Shown here: positions 6,216 to 6,286 of the stretch, piece by piece
How the letters are laid out: each line of letters starts with the position of its first letter
Numbering within the stretch: the stretch's first letter is position 1
Assembly (NCBI GenBank): GCA_937885165.1
Contig: CAKZZJ010000035.1
Coordinates: forward strand, 1-6,286
Origin: an uncultured Caryophanales bacterium
GTDB taxonomy: Bacteria > Bacillota_I > Bacilli_A > Acholeplasmatales > Anaeroplasmataceae
Length of the DNA stretch: 6,286 nt
Direction: 5' to 3'
Translations under genes and position numbers: made by a program
The notes under the pieces: model-generated
Seen by the model: the letters and a program-made list of their open reading frames with translations, nothing else
The model's database searches: none
What the model was told of the DNA's origin: nothing

Positions 6216-6286
6216 TTAATTATTAATTTTTAAATCTTCATACTGTATAACTTCAGTTTTATATAACTTCTTTAATTCGTTATCAT
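6216..6286 (-). CDS. C-terminal end of an upstream gene (22 codons)
   Basis: One minus-strand frame is open from the window edge to TAA at 6218-6216 and encodes DNELKKLYKTEVIQYEDLK plus INN. The other two frames hit stops within a few codons. Codon use resembles the neighbouring genes, so this is probably the tail of the preceding operon gene. In related elements a VirD4/TraG coupling protein often lies just upstream of the Maff2-like gene, but 22 residues cannot show which gene this is. Confidence 0.5.
   Translation of the reverse strand, partial: DNELKKLYKTEVIQYEDLKINN

Overview
The window is a very AT-rich stretch from a Gram-positive, probably uncultured low-GC Firmicutes (Bacilli- or Clostridia-like) genome. 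All credible genes lie on the minus strand, tightly packed. Together they form part of the mating-channel (type IV secretion) module of an integrative conjugative element or conjugative plasmid. TGA acts as a stop and every tryptophan I can read is TGG, so this is not the mycoplasma TGA-Trp code.

In the direction of transcription, from high to low coordinates: the last codons of an upstream gene (6216-6286); a ~100-base gap with a perfect 10-bp hairpin (6160-6184); a VirB2/Maff2-like pilin candidate (5784-6116); a VirB6/TrbL-like polytopic channel protein (4937-5765); a PrgI/VirB3-like membrane protein (4348-4932); an unrecognised 87-residue protein (4088-4351); the VirB4/TraE-type ATPase (1647-4083); a membrane-anchored NlpC/P60 cell-wall hydrolase (353-1643); and the start of an unrecognised basic protein that runs off the left edge (1-332). 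Gaps are 3-20 bases, with one 4-base ATGA overlap, so this looks like one operon. The parts fit together as a pilus subunit, inner-membrane channel, energising ATPase and peptidoglycan-opening enzyme.

The striking point is that three of these genes (VirB6-like, VirB4-like, NlpC/P60) are each interrupted by a single +1 frameshift and are otherwise intact on both sides. In each case the shift lies exactly at an in-frame CGG codon (minus-strand codons at 5309-5307, 2571-2569 and 629-627). By my manual scan these are the only in-frame CGG codons in the window. CGG also occurs five times out of frame in minus-strand genes, and none of those is associated with a shift. CGA, CGC, CGT and AGA are read normally as arginine. 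Reading CGGN as one four-base codon, or skipping the C and reading the following GGN, restores full-length proteins of 275, 811 and 429 residues. This suggests that CGG is not an ordinary arginine codon here but a +1 recoding signal. A systematic sequence error is the main competing explanation. The same three genes also have non-ATG starts (TTG, TTG, GTG), while the four unshifted genes whose starts are visible use ATG.
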